Position numbers and translations under genes: made by a program. A stretch of DNA of 64,000 nucleotides from positions 30,040,846 to 30,104,845 of the forward strand of contig NC_091307.1 of NCBI RefSeq assembly GCF_038502225.1, in the 5' to 3' direction. This document shows, piece by piece, positions 10,956 through 23,307 of the stretch. A model generated the notes under the pieces. That model did no database searches, was not told the DNA's origin, and was given only the letters and a program-made list of their open reading frames with translations. Numbering within the stretch: the stretch's first letter is position 1; each line of letters starts with the position of its first letter. The DNA is from Cherax quadricarinatus (lineage: Eukaryota > Arthropoda > Malacostraca > Decapoda > Parastacidae).

Positions 10956-12560
10956 TGTTCAAGTGCCCTTTGACCAAAATTGCTGGAGTCATTCCCAGCA
11001 TCCCGGAATGACTGGGATAACTTCCAAAACCCTCAGTGGTGTAGCTTCAAGCGCTAAAAAAGGTGCCTCCTACTTCGACGACGGCGGAGAGCGACATTTA
11101 AATGAGCAGGTGGAGATTTGATCATTTATGTGTAAAACTGTGAAATTTTTGGAATCCGAGCCATAACTGAAGAATGGCTCATCTGATCGGCTTCAAATTC
11201 TCACAACAGGTGTGGGTTCCTGAACACATGCTTCACGCTGCCATTGGGTGGGTGCCCTAAGTCACAATTTTCCAATTTCAATAACTAGAAATTCATTTTT
11301 ATTCAACAGCTAAGTAACGGTTATTCTGCCTGGTTTCAAAATATTATTAACGATGTAGTCTACAAGTTTGAGTACAAATTAGAAATTTTACTGAAATTGT
11401 TATAAAACTTGAGGTGTTGTAATCAGATCAACTGCTGTAGAATGCCTCTTCTGATCGACTTCAAATTTTTAAAATGGGTGAGTGTTATTACAACAAAGGT
11501 GGTCACTCTGAGCTGGGTAAATGTCAATTTACTAATTTTATTAGGTAAACTTTTCCCCAAGTAATAACTAGAGAATGTCTCTTCTGATCGGTTTCAAACC
11601 CTAAATAACAGTGAACCTTGACTAATTTTTTATTAACTTTGGGTTGCGTGGGTGTCATCAAATTAAATTTTAAAAATAAAATATTATTTTCTTCCCACAG
11701 GAAATTCGAGAATTTTTAATAAAATGTAAATGAGAAAAAACGAAATATAAATTCGTTTTTTATTTTTAAATTTAACCAGGGAAGACTCTCCTATTTTAGA
11801 AACAGTCTTGGCAATATTTCTTTCTCACAAATTTTCGTTTATTACTCGAGAACAGCTTATGCGATCGTTTTCAAAATTTCAAGGCTGGTGTAATATATCT
11901 TATACAAGGTTCACGAGACTATTTGCATGTGTGGACGCACTATGCATAATATAACAGGTCATTTCCAAACTTAGTTTCGGTGTGACGGGTGGAGACAGGT
12001 TCCTCTGATCACCTTCAACATTTCAACACTGGTGTATCTTACTTAAGAAAAGGTTGGTGCATTTAATGGAGTGTGTTGATATTGTGTCGCTTTTAATCTC
12101 GAAATCGTACAGTATTTTACTTTTTACATTATTTTGCCTTGATGATGTACAGTTTTTGATCCAAGAAACTAAACCGATCTTCCTCTTACTTGGATCTAAT
12201 TTGAATTCCTCCCATTCCACAAACGCTATATGACCCATACGGGCTTGGCGCTTTTTTCTGATTAAATTGTAACAATTGTGAATGACCTCAATCGTCAACG
12301 GTTGATTCATTGTACTGAATAGGTTTAGGCTGTGTAGGTACAATTTTGTGGGATTCTGTGCAATAACTGGAAAATGTATCTTCTGGTCAGCTTTAAACTA
12401 ACTGTTGATGAATTTTCCTTAAAAACGAAAAAGAAAAAAAAACTCTTGATGTTAGGTTGTGTAAGTTATTACGTGGTAACTTTATTAATCAAATTGGGTT
12501 CCGTGAAATAATTAGAGAATGTCTCTTCTGATCAGAAATCAGTCACCGTGTTTGACTATT
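10956..12560. repeat. decayed tandem repeat, about 138-bp period
   Basis: A phrase close to AGAATGTCTCTTCTGATCGG + CTTCAAA recurs with decay at 11184, 11325, 11451, 11584, 11861, 12004, 12384 and 12528. Spacings are about 124-144 bp or near multiples. It is often preceded by ATAACTAGA and followed by ACAGGTGTG-like text. The region is AT-rich and otherwise anonymous. It looks like an old satellite array. Confidence 0.6.
12023..12343 (-). CDS. hypothetical 106-codon ORF
   Basis: Uninterrupted frame with protein-like composition (KKRQARMGHIAFVEWEEF near residues 31-48). No family is recognised. It overlaps the decayed tandem array, has no visible promoter or splice signals, and could equally be chance or an old element fragment. 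Confidence 0.15.
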   Translation of the reverse strand: MYLHSLNLFSTMNQPLTIEVIHNCYNLIRKKRQARMGHIAFVEWEEFKLDPSKRKIGLVSWIKNCTSSRQNNVKSKILYDFEIKSDTISTHSIKCTNLFLSKIHQC

Positions 12561-13030
12561 TGGTTATTCTATGTTAAATCAACAAAACTATGTTTAAAAT
12601 TTGGTGTGTTTATAACATGTGTACCCTCAAGACCACTATATAAAATTTAGTTACAGAATTTAGTTCCTTCAAAAACTGGTCAATCGTCTTGGACAAAATT
12701 TTACTGATTTTGGCCTGTGCACTTCCCAATTTAACTTTTCGAAGAATTAAAAAAAAAAAAAAAACTGGCCTAGGACAGGGCTGCAAGATTAGAAAACTCT
12801 CGAAAGCCTTTAAAAGTATACCAAAGTTATTTTGATTTTCATACTAATTTGAGTGCCTTATCTGACTGCCTTTAATCCTTCAATGCTCATAACATGATAA
12901 TGTAACTTCTGAGGGCTTCAAGATTAATATAATTATGTATTTTAGGATAACGGTCTCTAAAAAGTTTTAGTTATATCTGGTGTGAATAATGAGAGCTTTC
13001 AAAATAAGGAAAATAATGCCAATGACACTA
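12561..13030. other. AT-rich unassigned stretch
   Basis: No coding frame or element end recognised. A poly-A run lies at about 12750-12764. Confidence 0.4.
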
Positions 13031-13590
13031 AACAAACCGCTTGTGCTCTTCTTTAGAATACTGCTCAGTGCTGCCTGTCTCTCCAGGACGGGAGAGAGAG
13101 ATCAGAACTGGAACAGATACAGAGATCATTTACTGCCTGCACTGAACCAATAGTGTGTTTAAATTACTGTAAACCCCTGAAAGTTATAAAAATGTACTCA
13201 CTGGAGCGGAGACAAAAACAATATATACCTGGGAAGCACTGAGGGCCTTGTCCCAAATCAACACTGCCATAACATAGCACAGTGACAGATATGGGGGGAT
13301 GGGGAGTGTAAAATAAACCCAGTGAAAAAGCGAGGGCGCTGTGGTCACATTAAGAGAACTTTGTATGAACATCCGGGGGTACAGAGTATTCAGAATCCAA
13401 CCAGCTGTCAGAAACACTGATGAGACAAGCGTACAAGTCTTCAAGAGTAAACTGGGAAAATATCTCAAAGTGCCAGATCAACCAGGCTGTGATGGATGTG
13501 CGCGTCAGCGAATCGCCAGCAGCAACAGCCTGGTTGACTATTCAAACACAGGACGAGCCTTGCCCAAGGCCGGGCTCCGGAAGTAGAAAA
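13031..13590 (+). mobile_element. degraded lineage B LINE, RT C-terminal to 3' end
   Basis: Plus-strand pieces resemble the B connection domain and C-terminus: IQRSFTACTEP-like text (about 13117-13149), YSLERRQKQYI (13196-13228), and the VPDQPGCDG block at 13470-13496, then NSLVDYS and a PKAGLRK-like end (13560-13586). Several frameshifts are present. Lineage B is seen nearly complete at 55371-59402. Confidence 0.65.
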
Positions 13591-13615
13591 ACTCGAAGGT
13601 ACAAAGATTGTTACA

Positions 13616-13730
13616 CAAATAACCAGCATACAAGAGAAAAACTTACGACGTTTCGGTCTGACTTGTTAATGGTCCAAGTAGGACCGAAACGTCGTCAGGA
13701 GTTTCTTTCTATGTTCGGTTTATTTATGCA
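13616..13730. repeat. fold-back repeat, ACGACGTTTCGG core
   Basis: Inverted arms 13645-13665 and 13675-13695 (21 bp, two mismatches) around a 9-bp loop. Weaker outer complementarity extends about 25-30 bp each side. The same core and layout occur at 49208-49266. Confidence 0.75.
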
Positions 13731-15240
13731 TTGTTTCCAGTCACGGTTTTGTGCCTTTGTTATTTATGAAGGTATTTCCTAATTAACCATTTTTATTATA
13801 TATAGAAAACTGAATATTAGTTTCCATATTTTGACTTGTTAAAGCCTCTCTAAATTCCCTTTAAATCTTCAAGGATAATATTTAACTACATCATCACTTT
13901 ATGCGGTATTGTGCACTATCGCACACTGGTGCACAGGGAAGTGCGAATACGGAGATACATTTCTATGATCACGCAGCAACCAAAATACATCTACTAATTT
14001 TTTTTACACTTTTATACAAGAAAATCTTTAGGGAGGGTGTTCGGGGATGGGCGGTGCGCCCATGACTCCCTGGCCCACCCATTACATCCGTCCCTGAATC
14101 ACACAAAATCTATACACAGGAAATAATTTGAGAAAGTGGTGAAATGTATCTTCAACTTTATAACCATAACGGATGATAATAGGAAGTCAACGAAGTAAAA
14201 TAAGAAGCACGCACCGTGAAAAGCAATTTTCCTCAAGACATGGTACTCGCTTCGATTCTCTTTCACATATGTTACACACAAAGACATTAGTGCTGCATCA
14301 TCCATGGCTGATGCTATTGGAATGTGAGTGGCATCTGGCGAGGACACGGCAAATCCCCCCCCCCCCCCGTCACGTGCACCAAGTCTTGCTGTCAGCCACA
14401 GCAAACAATGCTTAACAAGAAATTTCAGCTACCCACCTGAAAGGATATTTAAAGAAATGCAAACTACCATCGTTACAATCACAACTGTTAAGAAAACGAT
14501 TAGAGCTTGATAAGTTATCATAAGCAGCAGTCTGTAACGAGGAGACCTGTTAATCACCGGCTCGCTTGAGCCATGATTTTTGCAACATCGTTTATTTTAA
14601 TTTGCCACTTACGTGATATAAACTATTCATATATGCGACACTTTCTTTATATATGTATAAGCTTTAGTTACTTTATATATTACCTTGAAGCTCTTCTTTG
14701 CTAGACGGATTATGCCAAGTACTTGTTACCATAATACACAACAACACAGATGATTGTAGAAAACATGCAGTGAACAAAATAACTTTGGAAGACAGATTAA
14801 GAGGGCAACGGGTCATCATCTTGAAAGACGTACAATGATGCTGGTTACACACTCCTGCCCTCACCAGTGCAGGAGAAATTACTCTACTTTTCGTCTCGCA
14901 CATATTATTTCCGCTACAAAACCCAGTGCATCACCTATCGTCACCTTCACGGCCACCTGAATGCACTTCTCACCGTTTTCACTGCTTACACTATACTGTG
15001 TATATCACCATCTTCCCCATTCTTCACTATACAACACAGCTCACCTCATTACCATCTTTACTAATCTACACTAAAGGTAACAGTGTGTATAGCGAATGTG
15101 TTTTGACGCAAGGAGCAGCTAGGTAGGAAGTGGCCGCTGAAAACACGCTGAGCCACAGGAATGCTAGGAAATGTTCTTGTCCAGTCTCAAGGTGGTAAAG
15201 AAAATGCCCTAGACTAACTGTTAACTGGTGTACATTATAA
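13731..15240. other. anonymous sequence
   Basis: About 1.5 kb with no recognised element. It contains a C10-plus run near 14346-14360 and short AT-rich patches. Open frames here (up to about 100 codons) lack family motifs. Confidence 0.35.
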
Positions 15241-15870
15241 TGGAGTTATCGCCAACGCGGCCCAGTTCTAGTCTCGACCTTCTGGTTGAAGGCCTCATCA
15301 ATCAAGCTGTTTGTGTTAGCAGCTCGAAATCTAACATAGTTACCACAGCCTGGCTGTTCAGGAACTGACCCAGGCAATGTACCGAGTTCTCTGGAAGACC
15401 GGTAAGGGTCTGGTAATTCCCATTGTATACAGAGGGTGTTGCAAAGTCTTGAGCCATCTACACTTCATTGATACGTCTCAGTGTACTTGTTGCACCCGTA
15501 CATATATAAAAGATATATATTTCTGACCTGCATTTCTAGTCATTTAAGTGATTAAGGGATACAAGCAGTGAAAGTTGTGTACATGCTCCGGGCGGTCATC
15601 AGTAAGCCTGGCCCCAGGCCACGCTGCGAGGAAAGAACCTTTGAAACAGGTTACAGGTAGCTATGCCCTAAATAAAGCGGCTAGGATTCATCAATATTTC
15701 AGTCTAGTGTGTTAGGTGCCATGAAGAGTATCACCGGATTGGCACGTCTTGCTTTGAAGGCTCTTGTTATTCAGACTATCATTTTCCTTCCAGGTCAGAT
15801 AGTACCAACTGCAATAGTAACATTACAATCTTTGAAAGAAGTATCATCTGAAATCATTACTTTCAAGTCA
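15241..15870 (-). mobile_element. lineage E LINE fragments
   Basis: 15250-15500 resembles the E C-terminal region in reverse (repeated GGCCTCATCAATCAAGCTGT-type text), heavily mutated. 15706-15870 resembles the E segment just upstream of the RT thumb (ITRAFKARRANPVILFMAP on the minus strand). A short plus-strand piece with a CAGGTTACAGGTAG end lies at 15590-15660. These are fragments of more than one insertion. Confidence 0.5.
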
Positions 15871-15876
15871 TTACCT

Positions 15877-16545
15877 GGAGGTTATTCCGGGGATCAACGC
15901 CCCCGCGGCCCGGTCCATGACCAGGCCTCCCGGTGGATCAGGGCCTGATCAACCAGGCTGTTACTGCTGGCCGCACGCAGTCCAACGTACGAGCCACAGC
16001 CCGGCTGATCCGGCACTGACTTTAGGTATCTGTCCAGCTCTCTATTGAAGGCAGCCAGGGGTTTATTGGTAATTACCCTAATGCTTGATGGGAGGCTGTT
16101 GAACAGTCTTGGACCCCAGACACTTGTGGTGTTTTCTCTTAGTGTACCAATAGCGCCCCTACTTTTAATTAAGGGTATTTTGCATCGACTGTCCAGTCTT
16201 TTACTTTCGTAGGGAGTGATTTCTGTGTGCAGATGCGGGACCATTCCTTCTAGGATTTTCCAAGTGTAGATTATGATATCTCTCTCTCCTGCGTTCCAAC
16301 GAGTACAAGTCAAGTGCTTCCAAGCGTTCGCAGTAGTTAAGGTGCTTGATAGAACTTATACGTGCAGTCAAGATTCTCTGTACAATCTCTAGATCTGCAA
16401 TTTCACCTGCTTTGAATGGAGATGTTAATGTACAGCAGTATTCCAGCCTAGAGAGAACAAGTGATTTGAAAAGCATCATTGGCTTGGCATCTTTCGTTTT
16501 GAACGTTCTCATTATCCATCCTATCATTGGAGATGAACAATACAC
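15877..16545 (-). mobile_element. lineage E CR1-like LINE, 5'-truncated copy
   Basis: Good minus-strand match from the segment before the RT thumb (MRTFKTKDAKPMM, LSRLEYCCTLT) through LEALDLYSLERRRERY, GPRLFNSLPSSIRVITNKPL and RYLKSVPDQPGCGSYVGL to the 3' end at 15877. One frameshift near 16270-16300 separates two otherwise open pieces (16545-16201 and 16313-15894). This is the clearest E C-terminus in the window. Confidence 0.75.
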
Positions 16546-17049
16546 AGTTTGAAGAAAGGGTATGATAGCATTTTGGCGGTAAAGGAATCAGTTGAGGGTC
16601 AAAAGTTGCAAAGGTGGGCCAGGAGGTAGGACGTGAACCATCCATTCAGCTGAGTACATCATGTACAAGACCACATGATACCCAGGGGTGCGTGCAGCAG
16701 TACGCACACGCACACTTATATCCATCATTACAACTAAAGAAAAAAAAGATGAAAACAAGAAAAAAAACAGAAAATAAAGGAAAATGCTGCCACCATCAGG
16801 ACCAACTTACAATACTCCAGTGAGAAGTGAGGAGAGGAAGGTGAGGTGAGGCGAGGAACAGCGGGGGAGGAGAGGAACAGCGGGGGAGGAGAGGAACAGC
16901 AGGAAAAGTTAAAAAAAAAAAAAAAAGTAGAGGTGTGAGGGGTAAGAGCAGAAGAAAGAGTTGGCAACTCTGGGATGTTTTCAATAAGAGACGAAGAGGA
17001 GAGGAACAGTGGATACAGGAACTGATAGAGAGGGGGGATGTGAAGGAAA
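16546..17049. other. G/A-rich transition sequence
   Basis: No gene. 16846-16905 holds three copies of a 19-bp GAGGAACAGCGGGGGAGGA-like unit. An A-rich run at 16914-16926 precedes the large minisatellite. Confidence 0.5.
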
Positions 17050-18138
17050 TTAAGAGGGGAGGACAAGGAGAGTAGGGAACAAGGAGGGAGACAAGGAGAG
17101 GAAGGAACAAGGAGAGAGACAAGGAGAGGAGGGAACAAGGAGACAAGGAGAGGAGGGAACAAGGAGAGAGACAAGGAGAGGAGGGAACAAGGAGAGAGAC
17201 AAGGAAAGGAGGGAACAAGGAAAGAGACAAGGAGAGGAGGGAACAAGGAAAGAGACAAGGAGAGGAGGGAACAAGGAGAGAAGGGAACAAGGAGAGAGAC
17301 AAGGAGAGAGACAAGGAGAGGAGGGAACAAGGAGAGAGACAAGGAGAGGAGGGAACAAGGAGAGAGACAAGGATAGGAGGGAACAAGGAGAGAGACAAGG
17401 AGAGGAGGGAACAAGGAGAGAGACAAGGAGAGGAGGGAACAAGGAGAGAGACAAGGAGAGGAGGGAACAAGGAGAGAGACAAGGAGAGGAGGGAACAAGG
17501 AGAGAGACAAGGAGAGGAGGGAACAAGGAAAGAGACAAGGAGAGGAGGGAACAAGGAAAGAGACAAGGAGAGGAAGGAACAAGGAGAGAGACAAGGAGAG
17601 GAGGGAACAAGGAGAGAGACAAGGAAAGGAGGGAACAAGGAAAGAGACAAGGAGAGGAGGGAACAAGGAAAGAGACAAGGAGAGGAGGGAACAAGGAGAG
17701 AAGGGAACAAGGAGAGAGACAAGGAGAGAGACAAGGAGAGAGACAAGGAGAGGAGGGAACAAGGAGAGAGACAAGGAGAGGAGGGAACAAGGAGAGAGAC
17801 AAGGATAGGAGGGAACAAGGAGAGAGACAAGGAGAGGAGGGAACAAGGAGAGAGACAAGGAGAGGAGGGAACAAGGAGAGAGACAAGGAGAGGAGGGAAC
17901 AAGGAGAGAGACAAGGAGAGGAGGGAACAAGGAGAGAGACAAGGAGAGGAGGGAACAAGGAAAGAGACAAGGAGAGGAGGGAACAAGGAGAGAGACAAGG
18001 AGAGGAGGGAACAAGGAAAGAGACAAGGAGAGGAGGGAACAAGGAAAGAGACAAGGAGAGGAGGGAACAAGGAGAGAGACAAGGAGAGGAGGGAACAAGG
18101 AAAGAGACAAGGAGAGGAGGGAACAAGGAGAGAGAGGG
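17050..18138. repeat. 28-bp purine-rich minisatellite with higher-order duplication
   Basis: About 38 copies of ACAAGGAGAGGAGGGAACAA + GGAGAGAG. Variant units (GGAAAG, GGATAG, GAAGGG, and 14-bp half units) recur in the same order at an offset of 420 bp (for example 17161-17300 against 17581-17720), then 434 bp after an extra 14-bp half unit. This shows a block duplication. One strand is nearly all purine. Period 28 keeps all three minus-strand frames open with the same peptide, so the 358-479-codon frames are artefacts. Confidence 0.95.
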
Positions 18139-19484
18139 GGGGGGTGTAGTGTGTGGAAACTAATATAAAGCACAAGGTTAAGCTAAGTGAACGTTAAGGG
18201 TAAGTTACCTACACAAGGTAAGTGGTCTAGTTCACACGTATAACAACATGAAGGTGTCGAGGGTAAACAGTAAGACTTAGTGGTAAGTGGTCGGTCAGTT
18301 CCTTTCCCACCAGTCAAGGTTAATTTGTCATGAAAGCAGTCACTGGGAGGAACTTAACAATCCAATCATCTATTTCCACTTCAACCATCACTAGTCTTAT
18401 CTAGCTAGGATTCCATTCCTTGAAACCACCTCCCCCCTCCCCACAAAGCCATCCTCTGCTCTACTCCACTTCCCATTTAGCATCACCTCTACTCGCGCCA
18501 TCCTCCAGATTCCCCCAACAATATCCGTCTTTCTTCTCCCCAGAGTTCAAACTCTTCCCTATTAGCCCCACTGATCCTAAAGCTAAAAATTCCTTCGTCT
18601 GACTAACACAGCCCCCTCTGTTACCTCCTGGCACCGTCCGTCCACATACAACCTACGCAAGCAGACTATCGTTTTACCTTACTCTATGAATATATAAGAG
18701 ATTTTTTTTCCACTCTTCTTACCACAGTCCCTCTACCTACTTCGAAATCTTTCCGCTCTATGTATAGGTACATAAATGTGGCTTAGTTTCTTTTGTAGTA
18801 TTTTATCTCTGATATATTCACAATTCCATTTCTTGTGTGGGATACCCAATCCTGGGAGATAGTAATTTCCGAGTAATGTTAAAGGCAGCTTTGATAGAGC
18901 AAAAACTTTTTAGCTCCCGTAGCTGTTGAATCCGTTGAGGAATGCTCGACATCCTCATTGTCTCCCTAAAAATCTCTCGCCTTACAATGACAAATTTCAC
19001 CACTTTCTATACGAAACTCATCCAGTTCCATGGAATATAACAGTGAAAAATCGGTTAAATATCGTTCGAACTACGTAATTCTTAGTAGGCTAGCAGCACA
19101 CTGCTGATGTATCCAGGTTTACTTTTATTGAATCAGCACGATTCCAAAACACCCGCAGGAATACCTACACCTCCAAACTAACAATGAAAGAGATTAACTA
19201 ACAAGAGAAGGCTCACAGTGAGACACAAATGCAGTTGACAGAAAAAAAGAAAAGCAAAAGAAAATATTAAAGTCACAGTTAAACATGACAGTCCTTGTAG
19301 ACAAAACTCAAGACAGTAATACCACTGGAGATTCAAGGAATTGAAAAAAAAAAAAAAAAAAAAGTCGAAGGACTTTAAAGAATATGCAAGAAGCACGTTA
19401 GTGAGCGGAGGGGAATGACAAGCAAAATTATGCAGCAGGCAGCCCATGATTTATAACACAGTATTAGTTTAGATTTTTTTTTTT
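18139..19484. other. anonymous sequence
   Basis: No element identified. 18420-18600 is C-rich. A 61-codon minus frame (19003-18818) has protein-like text (LRELKSFCSIKAAFNITRKL) that I do not recognise. Poly-A lies at 19345-19363 and poly-T at 19475-19486. Confidence 0.35.
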
Positions 19485-20420
19485 TTAACCAAGGAGCACG
19501 ACCTAGGGCCAGCTTTCCCCTGTGACTCACTGGTCAACCCGCCATCATACCCGGCTCATCAGGTATCTGCAAGAGATAATGGTCCAATTTCTCCCTGAAA
19601 GCTTCTTTGTTCCGGTAATGGTAATATTTCTAGCATCTACTGGCAGCAAGTCAAATCTAGGACTGTGGGTGGTGACAGTGGTCTAGTTGTGCTTCTATCG
19701 CTCCAGTTTTCCACTAGGGTCATTCTACAATTTATTTCATATTTTCCACTTCAATAAGTCATTATCTGTGTGCAGACAGGTGCCTAGGCCCTCGAGTATC
19801 TTCCATATACAAATATATTACCAAGTATATCTCTGCTCTATTGAGAGAGAACAATCAGATACTCTGAGACTTTCTTAATAATTTAGACGTTTTACCGAGT
19901 ACGTGGAAGTATACAACTGCATTTTCAGCTCTATCTTTCTCCTGCTTTTAAAATGTGCTGTGAACACAATGTCCAAATCGTGAAATCAAAATTGATTTCA
20001 ACACCACTTTGGTACAAAAATTTTCATCATTTACCTTGTCTTTTCCCTAGTCCCTGCTGCAAGTGCCATAGTGTGGTTTTAAATGGCATATCTGACAATT
20101 ATTCCAAAGTCTTTCACTTGTCACTTACGGTATATGAGAGGGTCTGCCTGAGTGTTGTATACTGTGATCACTTTGAGCTCCTTTTTTCATATATAAGGTG
20201 AAATTCGTAACTACTGAGCCTCTTTTAACTTTCGTTTGCCCAGTTAAAAAAACATTGTTAATATCTGTAACTTTTCTGTGTCTTCTGAGGCGACATATTT
20301 TGGTAACGTCGGCAAGGGATGATACGAAGCTGTGGCTTCCTATCATTCCTTGCCTTGTATTTTGTTATGAGGACGATAAACAGTAAAGGTACTAGGATTG
20401 GTCACCAATAAATCACAGGT
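19485..20420 (-). mobile_element. degraded CR1-like LINE, lineage D
   Basis: Minus-strand pieces: VLVPLLFIVLI (about 20385), SLADVTKICRL (about 20330-20290, a decayed SFADDxKI motif) and a C-terminus KEAFREKLDHYLLQIPDEPG near 19610-19550. Stops and shifts are frequent. The same C-terminal type recurs at 32530-32670. Confidence 0.55.
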
Positions 20421-21220
20421 GATTTGGGGGTACTAATTTTTTTTATTTCTACTGAGACCAGATTAAACTAGACTTACTGTTGCAGTAGCAGAAGAGAGCA
20501 ATAAGATAAAGAAAAAGCTACTGACCAACGTAAACGGATGATGCAGATGACTCAGAGCTGAGGGTTGTGCACATACCGAGTAGAAATTGAAAGAACTAAA
20601 CATAACTACTTTGGAAGCCATGATTACCAGATACTTCAAAGGAATTTATAGGACATATAAGACCAGAGTGAAGCAAGAGCACCAGGAAGAGGTGAACATG
20701 GATGAAAGCTAACAAAAACAGATTGCCACAAGGTTAGCAGGAAAAACTTTCAACTCGGGGTAGTGGAGAAATTTAAAAGTACTTTATGAAAAAAAAACGG
20801 GTTATCGGGTGCAGGAAAATTATATATAGTCTGAGTATGTGTGCTAGACCTTAAAATTTAAAATAACCAATAAACCTGTCCACGAAATTTGTGGGGCCCG
20901 GAACCAAGAGCTGCAACAATCCAGCCGAGGCAGGCCCAGGAGCTACAGCTGTTGCAACACAAGCGTCGAGTGTGCACACTCACCAGTCTCGGCAATTTCT
21001 TCTGTACATAGAGCAGCCATCAGAGAGAGATCTGAGCCGCACAAACCTCAGCACTATTTACCGATCAGGAAAACTGAAACTTTGTCAACATTATCCCACT
21101 CCCTCCATACCCTTGGGTCTATCTCTTCTACAGTTCCAGTATACTTTTACTTAACTAACCTTCGTTCATTACTGCGTGCTCGAAATAATTCAAAATAAGG
21201 TTCCTTGAATGGTAATGGCA
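20421..21220. other. anonymous sequence
   Basis: No gene seen. 20895-20975 loosely resembles a LINE 3' end in the plus direction (GGCCCAGGAGCTACAGCTGT). The rest is unassigned. Confidence 0.35.
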
Positions 21221-21277
21221 AATGTGTGTACTCGCCTAATTGTACTCAGCTAACCATGGTCGAAGGGGATCTAGACT

Positions 21278-21279
21278 CA

Positions 21280-21320
<41 letters not shown>

Positions 21321-21375
21321 AGCTCCAGCTCCAGCTCCAGCTCCAGCTCCAGCTCCAGCTCCAGCTCCAGCTCCC
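21278..21375. repeat. hexanucleotide array (CTGCTC)n then (CAGCTC)n
   Basis: About seven CTGCTC units switch near 21320 to about eight CAGCTC units, inside the lineage C 3' UTR. The other C copy ending at about 63500 lacks this expansion at the same place. Confidence 0.9.
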
Positions 21376-21394
21376 GCCTCTTGACTGGTCGCTA

Positions 21395-23307
21395 CTAGGT
21401 CCCCTCTCTCCCTGCTCCATGAGCTTTATCATACCTTGTCTTAAAGCTATGCATGGTTCCTGCCTCCACTACATCACTTGCCAGACTATTCCATTTCCTG
21501 ACAGCTCTATGACTGAAGAAATACTTCCTAACAACCCTTTGACTCATTTCAGTCTTCAACTTCCAATTGTGACCCATTGTCTCTGTCCACCTTATATATT
21601 CCTTGCAGTATTTTGTATGTCGTTATCATGTCTCTCCTAACCCTCCTGTCCTCCAGTGTCGTCAGGCCGATTTCCCTTGATCTTCGTAGGACATTCCCCT
21701 TAGCTCTGGAACTAGCCATGTTGCAAATCTTTGCACTTTCTCTAATTTCTTGACGTGCTTGACCAGGTGTGGGTTCCAAATTGGTGCTGCATAATCCAGT
21801 ATGGGCCTGACGTACACGGTGTACAGGGTCTTGAACGATTCCTTACCGAGGTATCGGAAAGCTATTCTCAGGTTTGCCAGGCGCCCATATGCTGCAGCAG
21901 TTAACTGGTTGATGTGTGCTTGTGTTGAGATGTGCTCGGTATTATACTCCTTGAGAGAGGTTTGCAGTCTTTGGCCTCCTAGCCTATACTCTGTCTGCAG
22001 TCTTCTTCGCCATTCCCGGATCTTCGTGACTTTGCATTTGGCAGGGTTAAATTCGAGGAGCCAGTTGCTGGACCACGCGTCCAGCCTGTCCGGGTCTCTT
22101 TGTAGTCCTGCCTGATCCTCATCTGATTTAATTCTCCTCGTTAACCTCACATCTGCAAACAGGGACACTTCTGAGTCTATCCCTTCCATCATGTCATTCA
22201 CATATACCAAAAATAGCACTGGTCCTAGGACTGACCCCTATGGGACCCCCACCGTGACACCTCATCACTTACCATGAATCGTTGTTGCCTCCGTGTCAGT
22301 TATTCTCTGATCCACTGCAGTGCCTTCCTGTTATATGTGCCTGACCTCTCTAGCTTCTGCCCTAATCTCTTGTGAGGAACTGTGTTGAAGGCCTTCTTGC
22401 AGTCCAAGAAAATGCTATCAACCCACCCCTCTCTCATGTCTTACGTCTGTTACCTTGCCATAAAACTCCAGGAGGTTTGTGACACAGGGTTTGCCTTCCA
22501 TGAATCCGTGCTGGTTGTCGTTTATAATCTTGCTCCATTACAGGTGCTCCACCACTCTCCTCCTGATAATCTTCTCCATGACTTTGCATATTATGCACCT
22601 CAGTGACACTGGTCTGTAGTTTAGTGCCTCGCTTCTGTCTTAAAAATGTGGACTACATTTGCTGTCTTCCATACCTCAGGTAGGTACCCAGTTTCAAGGG
22701 ATGTGTTGAAAATTGTGGTTAGTGGCACACACAGCATCTCTGCTCCCTTTCTAAGAACCCAGGAAGAGATGGCCGGTCCCACTGCCTTTGAGGTATCAAG
22801 GTCACTTAGCAGCTTCTTCACCTCCTTGGTTCTGTGCATTTCATCCAACACTTGTTGGTATAGCCCTCTGTTCTGTCTTCCCAGAGTCCTTTCTGTAAGT
22901 ACTTCCTTAAATCTCGTGTTGAGCTCCTCACATACTTTTTAGTTTCTTGTGAGGTCTCCATCTTCTTTCCTCAGCCTGATTACCTGGTCCATGACTGCTG
23001 TCTTCCTCCTGATGTGGCTATACAGCAGTTTCGGGTCAGCCTTGACTTTCGATGCTATGTTGTTGTCGTACTGTCGCTGGACCTCCCTCCTTATTTGTGC
23101 ATGCTAGTTTCTGGCTGTTCAATTAATCTCTATATTCCTGGGTCCTTTGCCTTCTGTACATTTCCATTCTCTAGTGTACTTAGTTTTTGCCTCCCTACAC
23201 ATTAGGGTAAACCAAGGACTCATTCTGGTCTTCCCATTATTTCTGTTGCCCTTGGGAACAAACCGTTCCTCTGCCTCCTTGCATTTTGTTGCTACGTAGT
23301 CCATCAT
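21395..23307 (-). pseudogene. lineage C ORF2 remnant (RT)
   Basis: Broken into pieces 23307-23119, 22851-22621, 22219-21662, 21779-21549 and 21577-21395 in different frames. The catalytic FADD reads FADV (near 22155), so the second Asp is lost. Motifs in order are those of a CR1/Jockey-superfamily polymerase. No active product is possible. Confidence 0.75.

Noticed and set aside
13645..13695. Hammerhead motif in the ACGACGTTTCGG fold-back
   Set aside because: A CTGACGA-like box and GAAAC exist on the minus strand, but stem I does not pair and the copy at 49208 lacks the box; kept only as a fold-back repeat.
14099..14404. 101-codon minus ORF (DDAALMSLCVTYVKENRSEY)
   Set aside because: Looks protein-like in part but includes a poly-C-derived Gly run, has no recognised motif, and no splice or promoter context.
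16734..18175. Three overlapping minus-strand ORFs of 358-479 codons (Leu/Ser/Pro/Cys-rich repeats)
   Set aside because: They are the pyrimidine strand of a 28-bp minisatellite. The unit has no stop in any frame and its period is not a multiple of three, so all frames give the same peptide.
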